From assembly GCF_003149105.1 (NCBI RefSeq), contig NZ_QGDS01000016.1, positions 1-64,000 on the forward strand: a DNA stretch of 64,000 bases, given 5' to 3'. The DNA comes from Faecalicatena contorta (lineage in GTDB: Bacteria > Bacillota > Clostridia > Lachnospirales > Lachnospiraceae). The translations under genes were made by a program, and so were the position numbers. Below the pieces are notes generated by a model. The model was not told the DNA's origin and ran no database searches. It was given only the letters and a program-made list of their open reading frames with translations. Below are positions 25,834-33,960 of the stretch, in pieces; position 1 is the first letter of the stretch, and each line of letters starts with the position of its first letter.

Positions 25834-28017
25834 ATGGCTATTAAAATTGCGTTGGCAGGAAATCCAAACAGTGGAAAAACTACATTGTTCAATGCGCTGA
25901 CTGGTTCCAATCAGTTTGTTGGAAACTGGCCGGGGGTTACAGTAGAAAAAAAGGAAGGAAAGCTCAAAGGAAATAAAAGTGTTATTATTACAGACTTGCC
26001 CGGGATTTATTCACTTTCCCCTTATACTTTAGAGGAAGTGGTGGCAAGAAATTATCTGATTCATGAAAAGCCGGATGCGATACTGAACATTGTAGACGGT
26101 ACGAATCTTGAGAGAAACCTTTATCTGTCGACACAGTTAATGGAGCTGGGAATTCCGGTTGTCATGGCAGTAAATATGATGGATGTGGTAGAGAAAAACG
26201 GTGATAAAATACATATTGATAAGCTTTCTAAGAAATTGGGCTGTGAAGTTGTAGAAATCTCGGCTTTAAAAGGAAACGGTATCCAAAAAGCTGCCGAAAG
26301 AGCAGTAGCTGCCGCAAATGCTAAAAAAGCATCAATGCCTGTGCACACGTTTGCATCTGAAGTAGAGAGTATACTGGATGCTGTGGAAGCAAAAATTGGA
26401 AATAGTGTGCCGGAGGAACAGAAACGGTTTTTCGCAATTAAGCTGCTGGAAAGAGATGATAAAATTTCTGCACAGATGGAATTTGTGCCGGATGTAACGG
26501 AAGAGATTAATGCAATAGAGAAGGAAATGGATGATGATACGGAAAGTATTATCACCAATGAAAGATATGTTTACATTTCTTCTATTATAGATGAGTGTTC
26601 TACTAAGCTTAGTAAAGGGAAAATGACAGTTTCTGATAAAATTGACCGTATCGTTACAAATCGTTTTCTGGCACTTCCGATTTTCGCAGTTGTAATGTTT
26701 ATTGTTTACTACGTTGCAGTTACAACAGTGGGAACATGGGCAACTGACTGGGCAAACGACGGCTTATTCGGTGAAGGATGGAGCCTGTTTGGGTTGGAAG
26801 TACCTGGAATTCCTGTGCTTGTGGAAGCTGGATTAAGTGCAATAGGCACCGCTGCATGGCTCCAGGGATTGATTCTGGATGGTATTGTTGCCGGTGTGGG
26901 AGCTGTTTTAGGATTCGTACCGCAGATGCTGGTACTGTTTATCTTCCTTGCATTTCTGGAAGCATGCGGATACATGTCCAGGGTTGCATTTATCATGGAT
27001 AGAATTTTCCGAAAATTTGGTCTTTCAGGAAAATCCTTTATTCCGATGCTGATAGGAAGCGGCTGTGGTGTTCCGGGAGTCATGGCATCGCGTACCATTG
27101 AAAATGACCGCGACAGAAAGATGACAATTATGACTACAACCTTTGTTCCATGCGGTGCAAAACTTCCGATTATTGCGTTGATTGCAGGAGCTTTGTTCCA
27201 GGGAGCATGGTGGGTTGCACCAAGTGCTTATTTTGTAGGAATCGGGGCGATTATCTGCTCAGGTATTATTTTAAAGAAAACGAAAATGTTTGCAGGCGAT
27301 CCGGCTCCTTTTGTTATGGAACTTCCGTCATACCATCTTCCGACCGTAATGAACGTGCTTCGCAGTATGTGGGAGAGAGGCTGGTCCTTTATTAAAAAGG
27401 CTGGTACAATTATTCTTCTTTCTACAATCTTTGTATGGTTTACATCTTATTTTGGATGGATAAACGGACAGTTCAGAATGTTGGATACTATGGAATTAGA
27501 TCACAGTATACTTGCAGCCATGGGAAATGCTATTAGCTGGATCTTTATACCTCTTGGCTGGGGAAACTGGAGATCGTCAGTGGCAGCGCTTACTGGTCTG
27601 GTAGCAAAAGAAAATGTAGTAGGTACCTTTGGAATCCTTTATGGTTTTGCAGAAGTAGCAGAAGAAGGAAACGAAATCTGGGGAGCTCTTGCGGGCAGTA
27701 TGACAGCAGTAGCGGCATATTCCTTCCTTGTCTTTAATCTTTTATGTGCACCTTGCTTTGCAGCAATGGGAGCGATTAAAAGAGAGATGAATAATACGAA
27801 ATGGTTCTGGTTTGCAATTGGATATCAGACATTGCTGGCATATGTAGTATCACTGTGTGTATATCAGATAGGTACATTCATAACAACAGGTGAATTTGGA
27901 GTAGGATTAATTGCAGCAATTTTAATTGTAATCGGATTTATTTACCTGTTAGTCAGACCATATAAAGAAAGCAATACTTTAAAGGTAAATATGAAACATG
28001 TGGCAGGAACGAAGTAA
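25834..28017 (+). CDS. feoB: Ferrous iron transporter FeoB
   Basis: A 727-aa Fe2+ transporter. The N-terminal G domain has G1 GNPNSGKTTLFN, G3 DLPGIYSLSPY, G4 AVNMMD and G5 ISALKG. A helical GDI-like domain follows, then the membrane part with the two Gate motifs (IPMLIGSGCGVPGVMASR and FVPCGAKLPIIAL), whose cysteines are typical. AGGAGG precedes the ATG. It forms an operon with two feoA genes, a Cys-rich peptide and a Fur-like gene. Confidence 0.97.
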   Translation: MAIKIALAGNPNSGKTTLFNALTGSNQFVGNWPGVTVEKKEGKLKGNKSVIITDLPGIYSLSPYTLEEVVARNYLIHEKPDAILNIVDGTNLERNLYLSTQLMELGIPVVMAVNMMDVVEKNGDKIHIDKLSKKLGCEVVEISALKGNGIQKAAERAVAAANAKKASMPVHTFASEVESILDAVEAKIGNSVPEEQKRFFAIKLLERDDKISAQMEFVPDVTEEINAIEKEMDDDTESIITNERYVYISSIIDECSTKLSKGKMTVSDKIDRIVTNRFLALPIFAVVMFIVYYVAVTTVGTWATDWANDGLFGEGWSLFGLEVPGIPVLVEAGLSAIGTAAWLQGLILDGIVAGVGAVLGFVPQMLVLFIFLAFLEACGYMSRVAFIMDRIFRKFGLSGKSFIPMLIGSGCGVPGVMASRTIENDRDRKMTIMTTTFVPCGAKLPIIALIAGALFQGAWWVAPSAYFVGIGAIICSGIILKKTKMFAGDPAPFVMELPSYHLPTVMNVLRSMWERGWSFIKKAGTIILLSTIFVWFTSYFGWINGQFRMLDTMELDHSILAAMGNAISWIFIPLGWGNWRSSVAALTGLVAKENVVGTFGILYGFAEVAEEGNEIWGALAGSMTAVAAYSFLVFNLLCAPCFAAMGAIKREMNNTKWFWFAIGYQTLLAYVVSLCVYQIGTFITTGEFGVGLIAAILIVIGFIYLLVRPYKESNTLKVNMKHVAGTK

Positions 28018-28080
28018 AAAGCAATAAAGAGGGCCTGTCTGGTATGGAAAGGATTTCGCTTATGAAAGGAGGCAGCTTTT

Positions 28081-28221
28081 ATGGGAACAATTCTGGTAGG
28101 GGCAATCTTAGCGGGTGCAGTAGCAATGATAATCCGGGGTATGATTCGTGATAAAAAGAATGGAAAGTCGGTTCATTGCGGTAGCGACTGTAAAAATTGC
28201 GGAGGTCACTGTGGGCACTAG
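28081..28221 (+). CDS. FeoB-associated Cys-rich membrane protein
   Basis: A 46-aa protein: one N-terminal membrane helix (TILVGAILAGAVAMIIRGMI) and a Cys/His-rich tail, CGSDCKNCGGHCGH, that could bind iron. This matches the FeoB-associated Cys-rich family, which normally follows feoB, and it may pass or sense iron at the pore. AAAGGAGG lies upstream of the ATG. Its 3' end overlaps the start of the Fur-like gene by 11 bp. Confidence 0.88.
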   Translation: MGTILVGAILAGAVAMIIRGMIRDKKNGKSVHCGSDCKNCGGHCGH

Positions 28222-28444
28222 AGAAGTAATCGTCGAAAAGTTAAAAGAGAACGGGTGCAGAATTACGAAGCAGCGCCTTGTATTAATTGATATTATTTTG
28301 CAAAATGAATGTCAAAGCTGCAAGGAAATCTATTATAAAGCAGTTGAGATAGATGATAAGATCGGTGTGGCAACGGTATACAGAATGGTGAATGCTCTGG
28401 AAGAAGTCGGGGCAATCAACAGAAAGCTTGTGCTTACTCTTTAA
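28211..28444 (+). CDS. Short Fur-family protein (DNA-binding domain only)
   Basis: A 77-aa protein. It has the Fur winged-helix domain: RITKQRLVLIDIILQNE, KEIYYKAVEIDDKIGVATVYRMVNALEEVGAINRK. It then stops after LVLTL, where normal Fur proteins continue with about 60 residues of dimerisation and metal-binding domain. The GTG start at 28211 has GGAGG five bases upstream, inside the Cys-rich gene; frames further upstream lack a site. The protein is either C-terminally truncated or a minimal variant. Confidence 0.75.
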   Translation: MGTREVIVEKLKENGCRITKQRLVLIDIILQNECQSCKEIYYKAVEIDDKIGVATVYRMVNALEEVGAINRKLVLTL

Positions 28445-28457
28445 TGCCTGAGGCAGG

Positions 28458-28500
28458 AAAAGCGCTTAATGAGAATAATTCTTGTTAAGCGCTTTTCTTT
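28458..28500 (+). terminator. Terminator of the feo operon
   Basis: 12-bp perfect arms AAAAGCGCTTAA / TTAAGCGCTTTT with an inner AGAAT/ATTCT extension, followed by CTTT. It is a strong hairpin ending feoAAB and its small partners. Confidence 0.88.
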
Positions 28501-28524
28501 AGAAAATAAAAGAATGAGGTGAAT

Positions 28525-28947
28525 ATGAAGAAATTTGTTAACGGAATATTTATTGGGCTTGGATTTCTATTTATCGGACTGGGTATGGTGGGAGTTGCTC
28601 TGCCGCTGCTCCCATCTACTCCATTTTTAATACTGGCGGCAATTTGTTTTGCGAAAGGCTCTAAAAAGTTTCATAGTTGGTTTTTAAGTACATCCTTATA
28701 TCAAAAATATGTGGAGCCTGCGTTGAGCCGGAAAGAGATGGAGAAGACTGTAAAAAGGAAAACACTGATTATACTCTGTGTAATTTTTATTATTAGTTTC
28801 TGGGCGGTGCCTGTGTGGCATGCTAAGGTCGTTATTTTACTTGTGGCCATGTTTCATATCTATTATTTTGTCTTTAAAATAAAAACTGCAAAGGCAGAAA
28901 ATAAAGAGATGAATTCAGAAGGGGTTAATGATAAAATTTCTCCATAA
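28525..28947 (+). CDS. DUF454 (YbaN-like) inner-membrane protein
   Basis: A 140-aa membrane protein with the YbaN/DUF454 pattern: FIGLGFLFIGLGMVGVALPLLPSTPFLILAAICFAKGS, then FHSWFLSTSLYQKYVEP and two further hydrophobic segments. Function unknown. ATG 28525 is preferred over the in-frame GTG at 28519 because AGGTGA falls at the proper distance from the ATG. Confidence 0.85.
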   Translation: MKKFVNGIFIGLGFLFIGLGMVGVALPLLPSTPFLILAAICFAKGSKKFHSWFLSTSLYQKYVEPALSRKEMEKTVKRKTLIILCVIFIISFWAVPVWHAKVVILLVAMFHIYYFVFKIKTAKAENKEMNSEGVNDKISP

Positions 28948-29028
28948 TGAAGGTTAGTTTTGACTAGCCTGAAATTTCCTTGCTATGATATACAAATAAA
29001 GCAGAATCAGGCTTATCAGACAGGAGTG

Positions 29029-29115
29029 ATGAAGATGAAGCAGCATAAGTTCTGGGCGTGGGCAGCAGTTTTTTGCTTTGTGATGGCCATTTATACCGGA
29101 CACAAACACAAATAA
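29029..29115 (+). CDS. 28-aa single-helix membrane peptide
   Basis: Sequence: MKMKQHKFWAWAAVFCF and on to a KHK end, a basic N-terminus, one hydrophobic helix and a basic tail. CAGGAG lies just before the ATG; an internal ATG at 29035 is an alternative start. Similar tiny peptides sit before DUF6110 proteins and metal P-type ATPases in clostridia, from memory. I assign no function beyond a membrane peptide. Confidence 0.6.
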   Translation: MKMKQHKFWAWAAVFCFVMAIYTGHKHK

Positions 29116-29177
29116 GAAGAATGTCTGAACAATGACCCGAAAAATGATGAGAAAGTACGATAAGGAGGAGAACAGGA

Positions 29178-29471
29178 ATGGATATTTTTAAAATGAAAAG
29201 AATCGGTATTTTTGCAGGAGGTATTTTATTTGGCACTGCGGGGGTGAAAATTCTTTCAAGTAAAGATGCAAAGAAGGTTTACACAAACTGTACGGCCGCA
29301 GTACTGCGGGCAAAAGAATGTGTAATGAAGACCGCAACAACGGTACAGGAGAATGCGGAGGATATTCTGGAGGAGGCAAAGCAGATTAACGAAGAGCGTG
29401 CCAGACAGGAAGTAGTTCAGACAGAGGATATACCTGCAGCGGCAGAAGCTTCTGAAGAGTATTCAGAGTAG
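29178..29471 (+). CDS. DUF6110 family protein
   Basis: A 97-aa protein with an N-terminal hydrophobic GxxxG-rich helix (IGIFAGGILFGTAGVKILSSKDAKKVYT) and a long acidic helical C-terminus. This matches DUF6110, a family found beside heavy-metal ATPases. AAGGAGG lies upstream of the ATG. It directly precedes the P-type ATPase and may be a membrane-tethered accessory protein. Confidence 0.78.
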   Translation: MDIFKMKRIGIFAGGILFGTAGVKILSSKDAKKVYTNCTAAVLRAKECVMKTATTVQENAEDILEEAKQINEERARQEVVQTEDIPAAAEASEEYSE

Positions 29472-29511
29472 CAGCTTTGGCAGGTAAAGGAAGTATTTGG
29501 GAGGGAACTTC

Positions 29512-31599
29512 TTGAAATTTATAATAAAACATGAGATAAAGGGAAGGCTGCGCATTCATGTCATGCAAAGCAGGATGACATTTCGGGAAGCAGATACACT
29601 CCACTATTATCTGGCAGGATTGCCTCAGGTAAAAATGGTGAAAGTGTATGAGCGGACTGCAGATGCATCCATTCGATATGAGGGAAGCAGAGAGGAACTT
29701 CTCTGCATGCTTAAAAGATACCGTTATAGTGATATAGAGGTTCCGGAAGGGCTCATTGAGAACTCAGGCAGAGAGCTGAACGCAAAATATCAGGAACATC
29801 TGGTACAAAAAGTTATACTGCATTATGGCAGGAAACTGCTGCTCCCTTATCCGGTGCGGGCTGCTTTGATTGGGTGGAATTCCTTAAAGTATTTGTGGAA
29901 GGGATTCAAAAGCCTTTCAAAAGGGCGTTTGGACGTATCGGTGCTTGATGCGGCAGCAATTGGTGTCTCTGTATTGCGCCAAGACATGAAAACGGCAGGT
30001 TCTGTTATGTTTCTGCTTGAAATTGGGGAAATACTGGAAGAATGGACGCATAAAAAGTCAGTGGGTGATTTGGCCCGCAGTATGTCCCTGAATGTAAAAA
30101 AGGTTTGGCTGAAGTCAGGGAACCAGGAGGTTCTGACAGACACATCGGGAATTATTCCCGGAGACCAGGTGATTGTACATATGGGAAATGTGATACCCTT
30201 TGACGGAGTTGTGACGGAAGGGGACGCACTTGTGAATCAGGCATCTATGACAGGGGAAGGTCTTCCGGTCAGAAAGGAAGCCGGGTCTTATGTCTATGCG
30301 GGGACTGTTCTGGAGGAAGGCGAAATTGTAGTACAGGTAAAGCAGACCAAAGGAAGCACCCGCTTTGAAAAGATTGTATCTATGATTGAAGAGTCTGAGA
30401 AACTAAAGTCAGCAGCCCAGGGAAAAGCAGAGCATCTGGCCGACAGGCTGGTACCTTATACTTTGGGAGGGACAGGGCTTGTGTGGCTGTTTACCAGAAA
30501 TGCCACGAAAGCGTTAAGTGTTTTAATGGTTGATTTTTCCTGTGCCCTGAAACTTGCCATGCCCATTGCGGTTCTGTCTGCAATCCGGGAGGCTGGAGAG
30601 TGCGGCATTACGGTGAAAGGCGGGAAGTATCTGGAAGCAGTGGCAGAGGCAGAAACCATTGTGTTTGATAAAACAGGGACTCTGACAGAGGCAAGGCCTA
30701 CCGTAAAAGAGGTTATAACTTTTGGCGGAGGAGATGCAGACGAAATGCTGCGTATTGCTGCGTGCCTGGAGGAGCATTTTCCACATTCCATGGCAAAAGC
30801 GGTAGTGAAAGCAGCAAAAATAAAAGGTCTGGTTCATGAAGAGATGCACGCCAAGGTGGATTATGTTGTTGCACATGGTATTTCCTCTTCCATAGAAGGG
30901 AAAAAAGTGGTAATAGGAAGTCATCATTTTGTATTTGATGATGAAAATTGTACAGTTAGAGAAGAAGATAAGGATAAGTTTAAACAACTGCCTGCGGAAT
31001 ATTCCCATCTGTATCTGGCTATTGAGCAAAGCCTTGCTGCAGTTATATGTATAGAGGACCCTCTGAGAGAAGAGGCTCCTGAGGTGATAAAGGCTCTCAG
31101 GAAGACTGGAATTAAAAAAGTTGTCATGATGACAGGGGACAGCAAACACGCTGCCGCTGCTATTGCAAGGAGTGTGGGCGTAGATGAATATTACTTTGAA
31201 GTACTGCCGGAAGATAAGGCAAGATTCATTGAACAGGAGAAACGTACTGGCAGCAAAGTTATTATGATAGGTGACGGAATTAACGATTCTCCGGCACTGT
31301 CTGCGGCAGATGCAGGAATAGCTATCAGTGACGGAGCCGAAATAGCAAGAGAAATCGCAGATATTACAATAGCTGCGGACAATTTAAATGAAATCGTAAC
31401 ATTAAGAATTTTAAGTAAGGGTCTGATGAAAAGAGTCCATACAAATTACCGTTTTATTGTGGGCTTTAATACCGGTCTCATTATACTTGGAATAGCCGGA
31501 ATCCTTATGCCTGCTGCGTCAGCCATGCTGCATAATCTATCAACGCTGGGAATCGGCCTGAGAAGTATGCAGGACCTGAGGAAGGATGAAATCAGATAA
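29512..31599 (+). CDS. Heavy-metal-translocating P1B-type ATPase with SCAL motif
   Basis: A P-type metal pump of about 695 aa. It begins with an HMA-like domain lacking the CxxC motif, then has the actuator loop TGEGLPV, the phosphorylation site DKTGTLTEARP, the ATP-site HP dipeptide in EEHFPHSMAKA, and the hinge MIGDGINDSPALSAADAG. The transmembrane metal motif is SCALKLAMP rather than CPC or SPC, so the specificity is uncertain. TTG at 29512 (MKFIIKHEIKG) has GGGAGG about 7 nt upstream and is preferred over a TTG at 29497. Confidence 0.9.
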   Translation: MKFIIKHEIKGRLRIHVMQSRMTFREADTLHYYLAGLPQVKMVKVYERTADASIRYEGSREELLCMLKRYRYSDIEVPEGLIENSGRELNAKYQEHLVQKVILHYGRKLLLPYPVRAALIGWNSLKYLWKGFKSLSKGRLDVSVLDAAAIGVSVLRQDMKTAGSVMFLLEIGEILEEWTHKKSVGDLARSMSLNVKKVWLKSGNQEVLTDTSGIIPGDQVIVHMGNVIPFDGVVTEGDALVNQASMTGEGLPVRKEAGSYVYAGTVLEEGEIVVQVKQTKGSTRFEKIVSMIEESEKLKSAAQGKAEHLADRLVPYTLGGTGLVWLFTRNATKALSVLMVDFSCALKLAMPIAVLSAIREAGECGITVKGGKYLEAVAEAETIVFDKTGTLTEARPTVKEVITFGGGDADEMLRIAACLEEHFPHSMAKAVVKAAKIKGLVHEEMHAKVDYVVAHGISSSIEGKKVVIGSHHFVFDDENCTVREEDKDKFKQLPAEYSHLYLAIEQSLAAVICIEDPLREEAPEVIKALRKTGIKKVVMMTGDSKHAAAAIARSVGVDEYYFEVLPEDKARFIEQEKRTGSKVIMIGDGINDSPALSAADAGIAISDGAEIAREIADITIAADNLNEIVTLRILSKGLMKRVHTNYRFIVGFNTGLIILGIAGILMPAASAMLHNLSTLGIGLRSMQDLRKDEIR

Positions 31600-31649
31600 A
31601 AAGTGTTACAGTTCATACTACATCAGTATCTCATAAGCAGAATAATACG

Positions 31650-31688
31650 AAAAAGACGCGGCAGTAATTGATAGCCGCGTCTTTTTCT
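31650..31688 (+). terminator. Terminator after the metal ATPase
   Basis: Perfect 13-bp arms AAAAAGACGCGGC / GCCGCGTCTTTTT around an 11-nt loop, followed by CTTG. It separates the core region from the sugar cassette. Confidence 0.88.
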
Positions 31689-31787
31689 TGCAGAATATTG
31701 GACGGTTTGATAGAATGGGTATAAATGTGAATCAAAAACATGCGGGAAACATCTAAATAGAGATGAAGGCCCGTTACAGGAGATAAT

Positions 31788-33779
31788 ATGGGTGTAACAA
31801 TTACGGAGATAGCAAAAGAAGCAGGGGTGTCGATTGCAACAGTATCTCACGTGCTCAACCACACGCGATACGTAAGTCCTGAACTGGCAGAAAAAATTCA
31901 GCAGATTGCCGAAGAGAAAGGCTATCAGCCGAAGCATAACAGTGAGTCGGCAGGTAAAAAGTATCGGATGGGAAAAAGCTCGGAGATTGCCTTGGTGATA
32001 CCGAATACATTCAGCATTGTATATACTAGATTGGTAACGGTGCTTTCAGGACTGGCAGATACCAAGGGATATATTTTATGCATCTATCTGTCTAATGGCG
32101 ATAAGAACCAGGAAAAACACGTGCTGTCTGAGCTGGTTGCCAACCGCCGAATAGCAGGGATTATTCTCTGCCCGGTTCAGTCGGATAGAAAAGCATATAA
32201 AAAGCTAATCCAATCGGCCAAACCTTTTGTCTGTCTGGAACGAAAACTGGAGGACAGTGAGTCGGACTCAGTCGTCTCAGACAATGTCCAGGGCGTTCGG
32301 GAGATGATGGAACATCTGATCAATAGCGGACATGAACGGATTGCATTGCTACTGGAAGATAAGTGTCTGACCACGGTGACGGAGCGAAAAGAAGGTTATC
32401 TCCAGGTAATCCGGGAACACGAAATCGGTTACGATGAAGAGCTGATTGCCTGTATCCAGCTAGAAGAGGAAAAGCAGACCAGAGAATGCATCAAACGGTT
32501 TATCAAAAAGAAAGTCCCGACGGCGATCCTGGCCGGCGGCAACACTCTGACGTTGAGATGCCTCAAGGCGATGGATGAAATGGGGCTTGAATGTCCGAGG
32601 GATATTTCCGTGGCCGGTTTTGGCGATGATGAGTGGTGTGAGCTGATGAATCCATCATTGACCGTCCTGACACAAGATACCGAAGAACTGGGACGTCGGG
32701 CGATTGCAATATTGTTCGATAGGATTGAACAGCGCGGGCCAGAGGAGAGCAGTCAGATCAAGGTGCCGATGGAGCTGACGGTCAGAAAGTCGACGACCAG
32801 CATCGCCAGGGGACCATTTGGTGAGAAGGTTGTATATCCGGAAGAGAACCTGCTGACCGATCAGGAGATTGAGTTGGTAAAAGCAGGAAACTACAAGGTG
32901 GCAATATCGTTTCACTATACCGGGAATGAGTGGACTAGGCTGCATGAAAAGGCAATCAAAGATTCGCTCAGTACGATGGGAGTCAGGGTACTGTCAGTGG
33001 CCGATGCCAATTTTGATCCGGAACTGCAAAACACCCAGTTGGAAGGGATTGAAATGCAGAATCCTGACGGTGTTATTGCGGTTCCAACCGATGAAATCAA
33101 GACGGCTGGGAAATTCAAAGAACTGGCGAAAAAGACGAAGTTAGTATTCGTCAACAATGTTCCCTATGGATTAAACAATGACAATTACAGCTGTTGGATT
33201 TCGGTAAATGAGCGTGAAAATGGTCAGAATGCAGCTCGGATTTTGTGCGATCATTTTACTGGCCAGTGCGATGTAAAGATTGGGCTGCTGATACATGGTA
33301 CACCGTTTTTTGCTACCAAACAGAGAGATTTTTTTGCTGAGCAGGTTTTTCGTGAAGAGGGCAGTAATGTGAAGTTGGTCTCGCGCCGGATGTTTTACTC
33401 AATCGATCGCACCTATGAGGTTTGCAAGCGGATGATTCAGGATCATCCGGAGATCCAAGGCCTGTATATTACATGGGAGCGACCGGCTTTACAAGCGATT
33501 AGGGCATTAAAAGAACTGGGCCGGGAGGATATCGCGATTACAACCACTGATCTAGACTATGAAATCGCATCTTATATGGCGCGGGGCGAAATGGTTGTCG
33601 GACTGAGTTCTCAGCGCCCTTACGATCAGGGGGTAGCGGTGGCAACGGCGATGGCGAGGGCCCTGATCGGCCGCTGTGATCACCGCTGCATCGGAGTAGC
33701 ACCGTATATGGTGAAAGCCAGCAACCTGGAAAAAGCGTGGCGCGAGATATTAAAAACTAAAATGCCGGATATCAGATAG
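31788..33779 (+). CDS. LacI-family regulator with an extra C-terminal binding-protein domain (paralogue 1)
   Basis: A 663-aa regulator, about twice the usual LacI length. Residues 1-50 are a LacI helix-turn-helix (ITEIAKEAGVSIATVSHVLN). Residues about 62-335 are a standard LacI ligand domain (NRRIAGIILCP, DISVAGFGDDEW). After a conserved linker (IARGPFGE), residues about 360-663 form a second ligand domain. Its blocks (AGNYKVAISFHY, VLSVADANFD, NPDGVIAVP, ITWERPALQAIRAL) match the cassette's own sugar-binding lipoprotein. There is no signal peptide, so it acts in the cytoplasm, and probably senses two ligands or one ligand twice. Confidence 0.85.
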   Translation: MGVTITEIAKEAGVSIATVSHVLNHTRYVSPELAEKIQQIAEEKGYQPKHNSESAGKKYRMGKSSEIALVIPNTFSIVYTRLVTVLSGLADTKGYILCIYLSNGDKNQEKHVLSELVANRRIAGIILCPVQSDRKAYKKLIQSAKPFVCLERKLEDSESDSVVSDNVQGVREMMEHLINSGHERIALLLEDKCLTTVTERKEGYLQVIREHEIGYDEELIACIQLEEEKQTRECIKRFIKKKVPTAILAGGNTLTLRCLKAMDEMGLECPRDISVAGFGDDEWCELMNPSLTVLTQDTEELGRRAIAILFDRIEQRGPEESSQIKVPMELTVRKSTTSIARGPFGEKVVYPEENLLTDQEIELVKAGNYKVAISFHYTGNEWTRLHEKAIKDSLSTMGVRVLSVADANFDPELQNTQLEGIEMQNPDGVIAVPTDEIKTAGKFKELAKKTKLVFVNNVPYGLNNDNYSCWISVNERENGQNAARILCDHFTGQCDVKIGLLIHGTPFFATKQRDFFAEQVFREEGSNVKLVSRRMFYSIDRTYEVCKRMIQDHPEIQGLYITWERPALQAIRALKELGREDIAITTTDLDYEIASYMARGEMVVGLSSQRPYDQGVAVATAMARALIGRCDHRCIGVAPYMVKASNLEKAWREILKTKMPDIR

Positions 33780-33785
33780 AAGGCT

Positions 33786-33824
33786 AAAACAGACATATCC
33801 AAGTGAATATGTCTGTTTTTATAT
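33786..33824 (+). terminator. Terminator after regulator 1
   Basis: Arms AAAACAGACATAT / ATATGTCTGTTTT around an 8-nt loop, followed by TTATAT. Regulator 1 is therefore its own transcription unit. Confidence 0.85.
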
Positions 33825-33893
33825 AAAAAAATAATTATAATTGCGGTTTTTTAAAGAAGTTAGATAGAGACGAAAAAAATCATGAGAAACAAA

Positions 33894-33923
33894 TTGACAT
33901 TTTAGTTAAAATGAGCTATTTTA
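33894..33923 (+). promoter_or_regulatory. Promoter and candidate operator of regulator 2
   Basis: TTGACA (33894-33899), a 17-nt spacer, then TATTTT (33917-33922). An inverted repeat TAAAAT-gagct-ATTTTA (33907-33923) overlaps the -10, in the usual place for LacI-type autorepression. The same TAAAAT/ATTTTA halves bracket the promoter of the transport operon at 36019-36043. Confidence 0.55.
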
Positions 33924-33960
33924 GCTTATATAAAATCAATTTAACGGACAGGGAGAATGC

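Noticed and set aside
30523..31149. 208-aa minus-strand ORF within the metal ATPase gene
   Set aside because: Antisense to conserved ATPase motifs, His/Phe/Cys-rich, without a family pattern.
33894..33923. Reading the TAAAAT/ATTTTA motif as a proven LacI operator for the whole cassette
   Set aside because: The halves are very AT-rich and the spacing differs between the regulator 2 promoter and the transport promoter; no similar site is seen before regulator 1.
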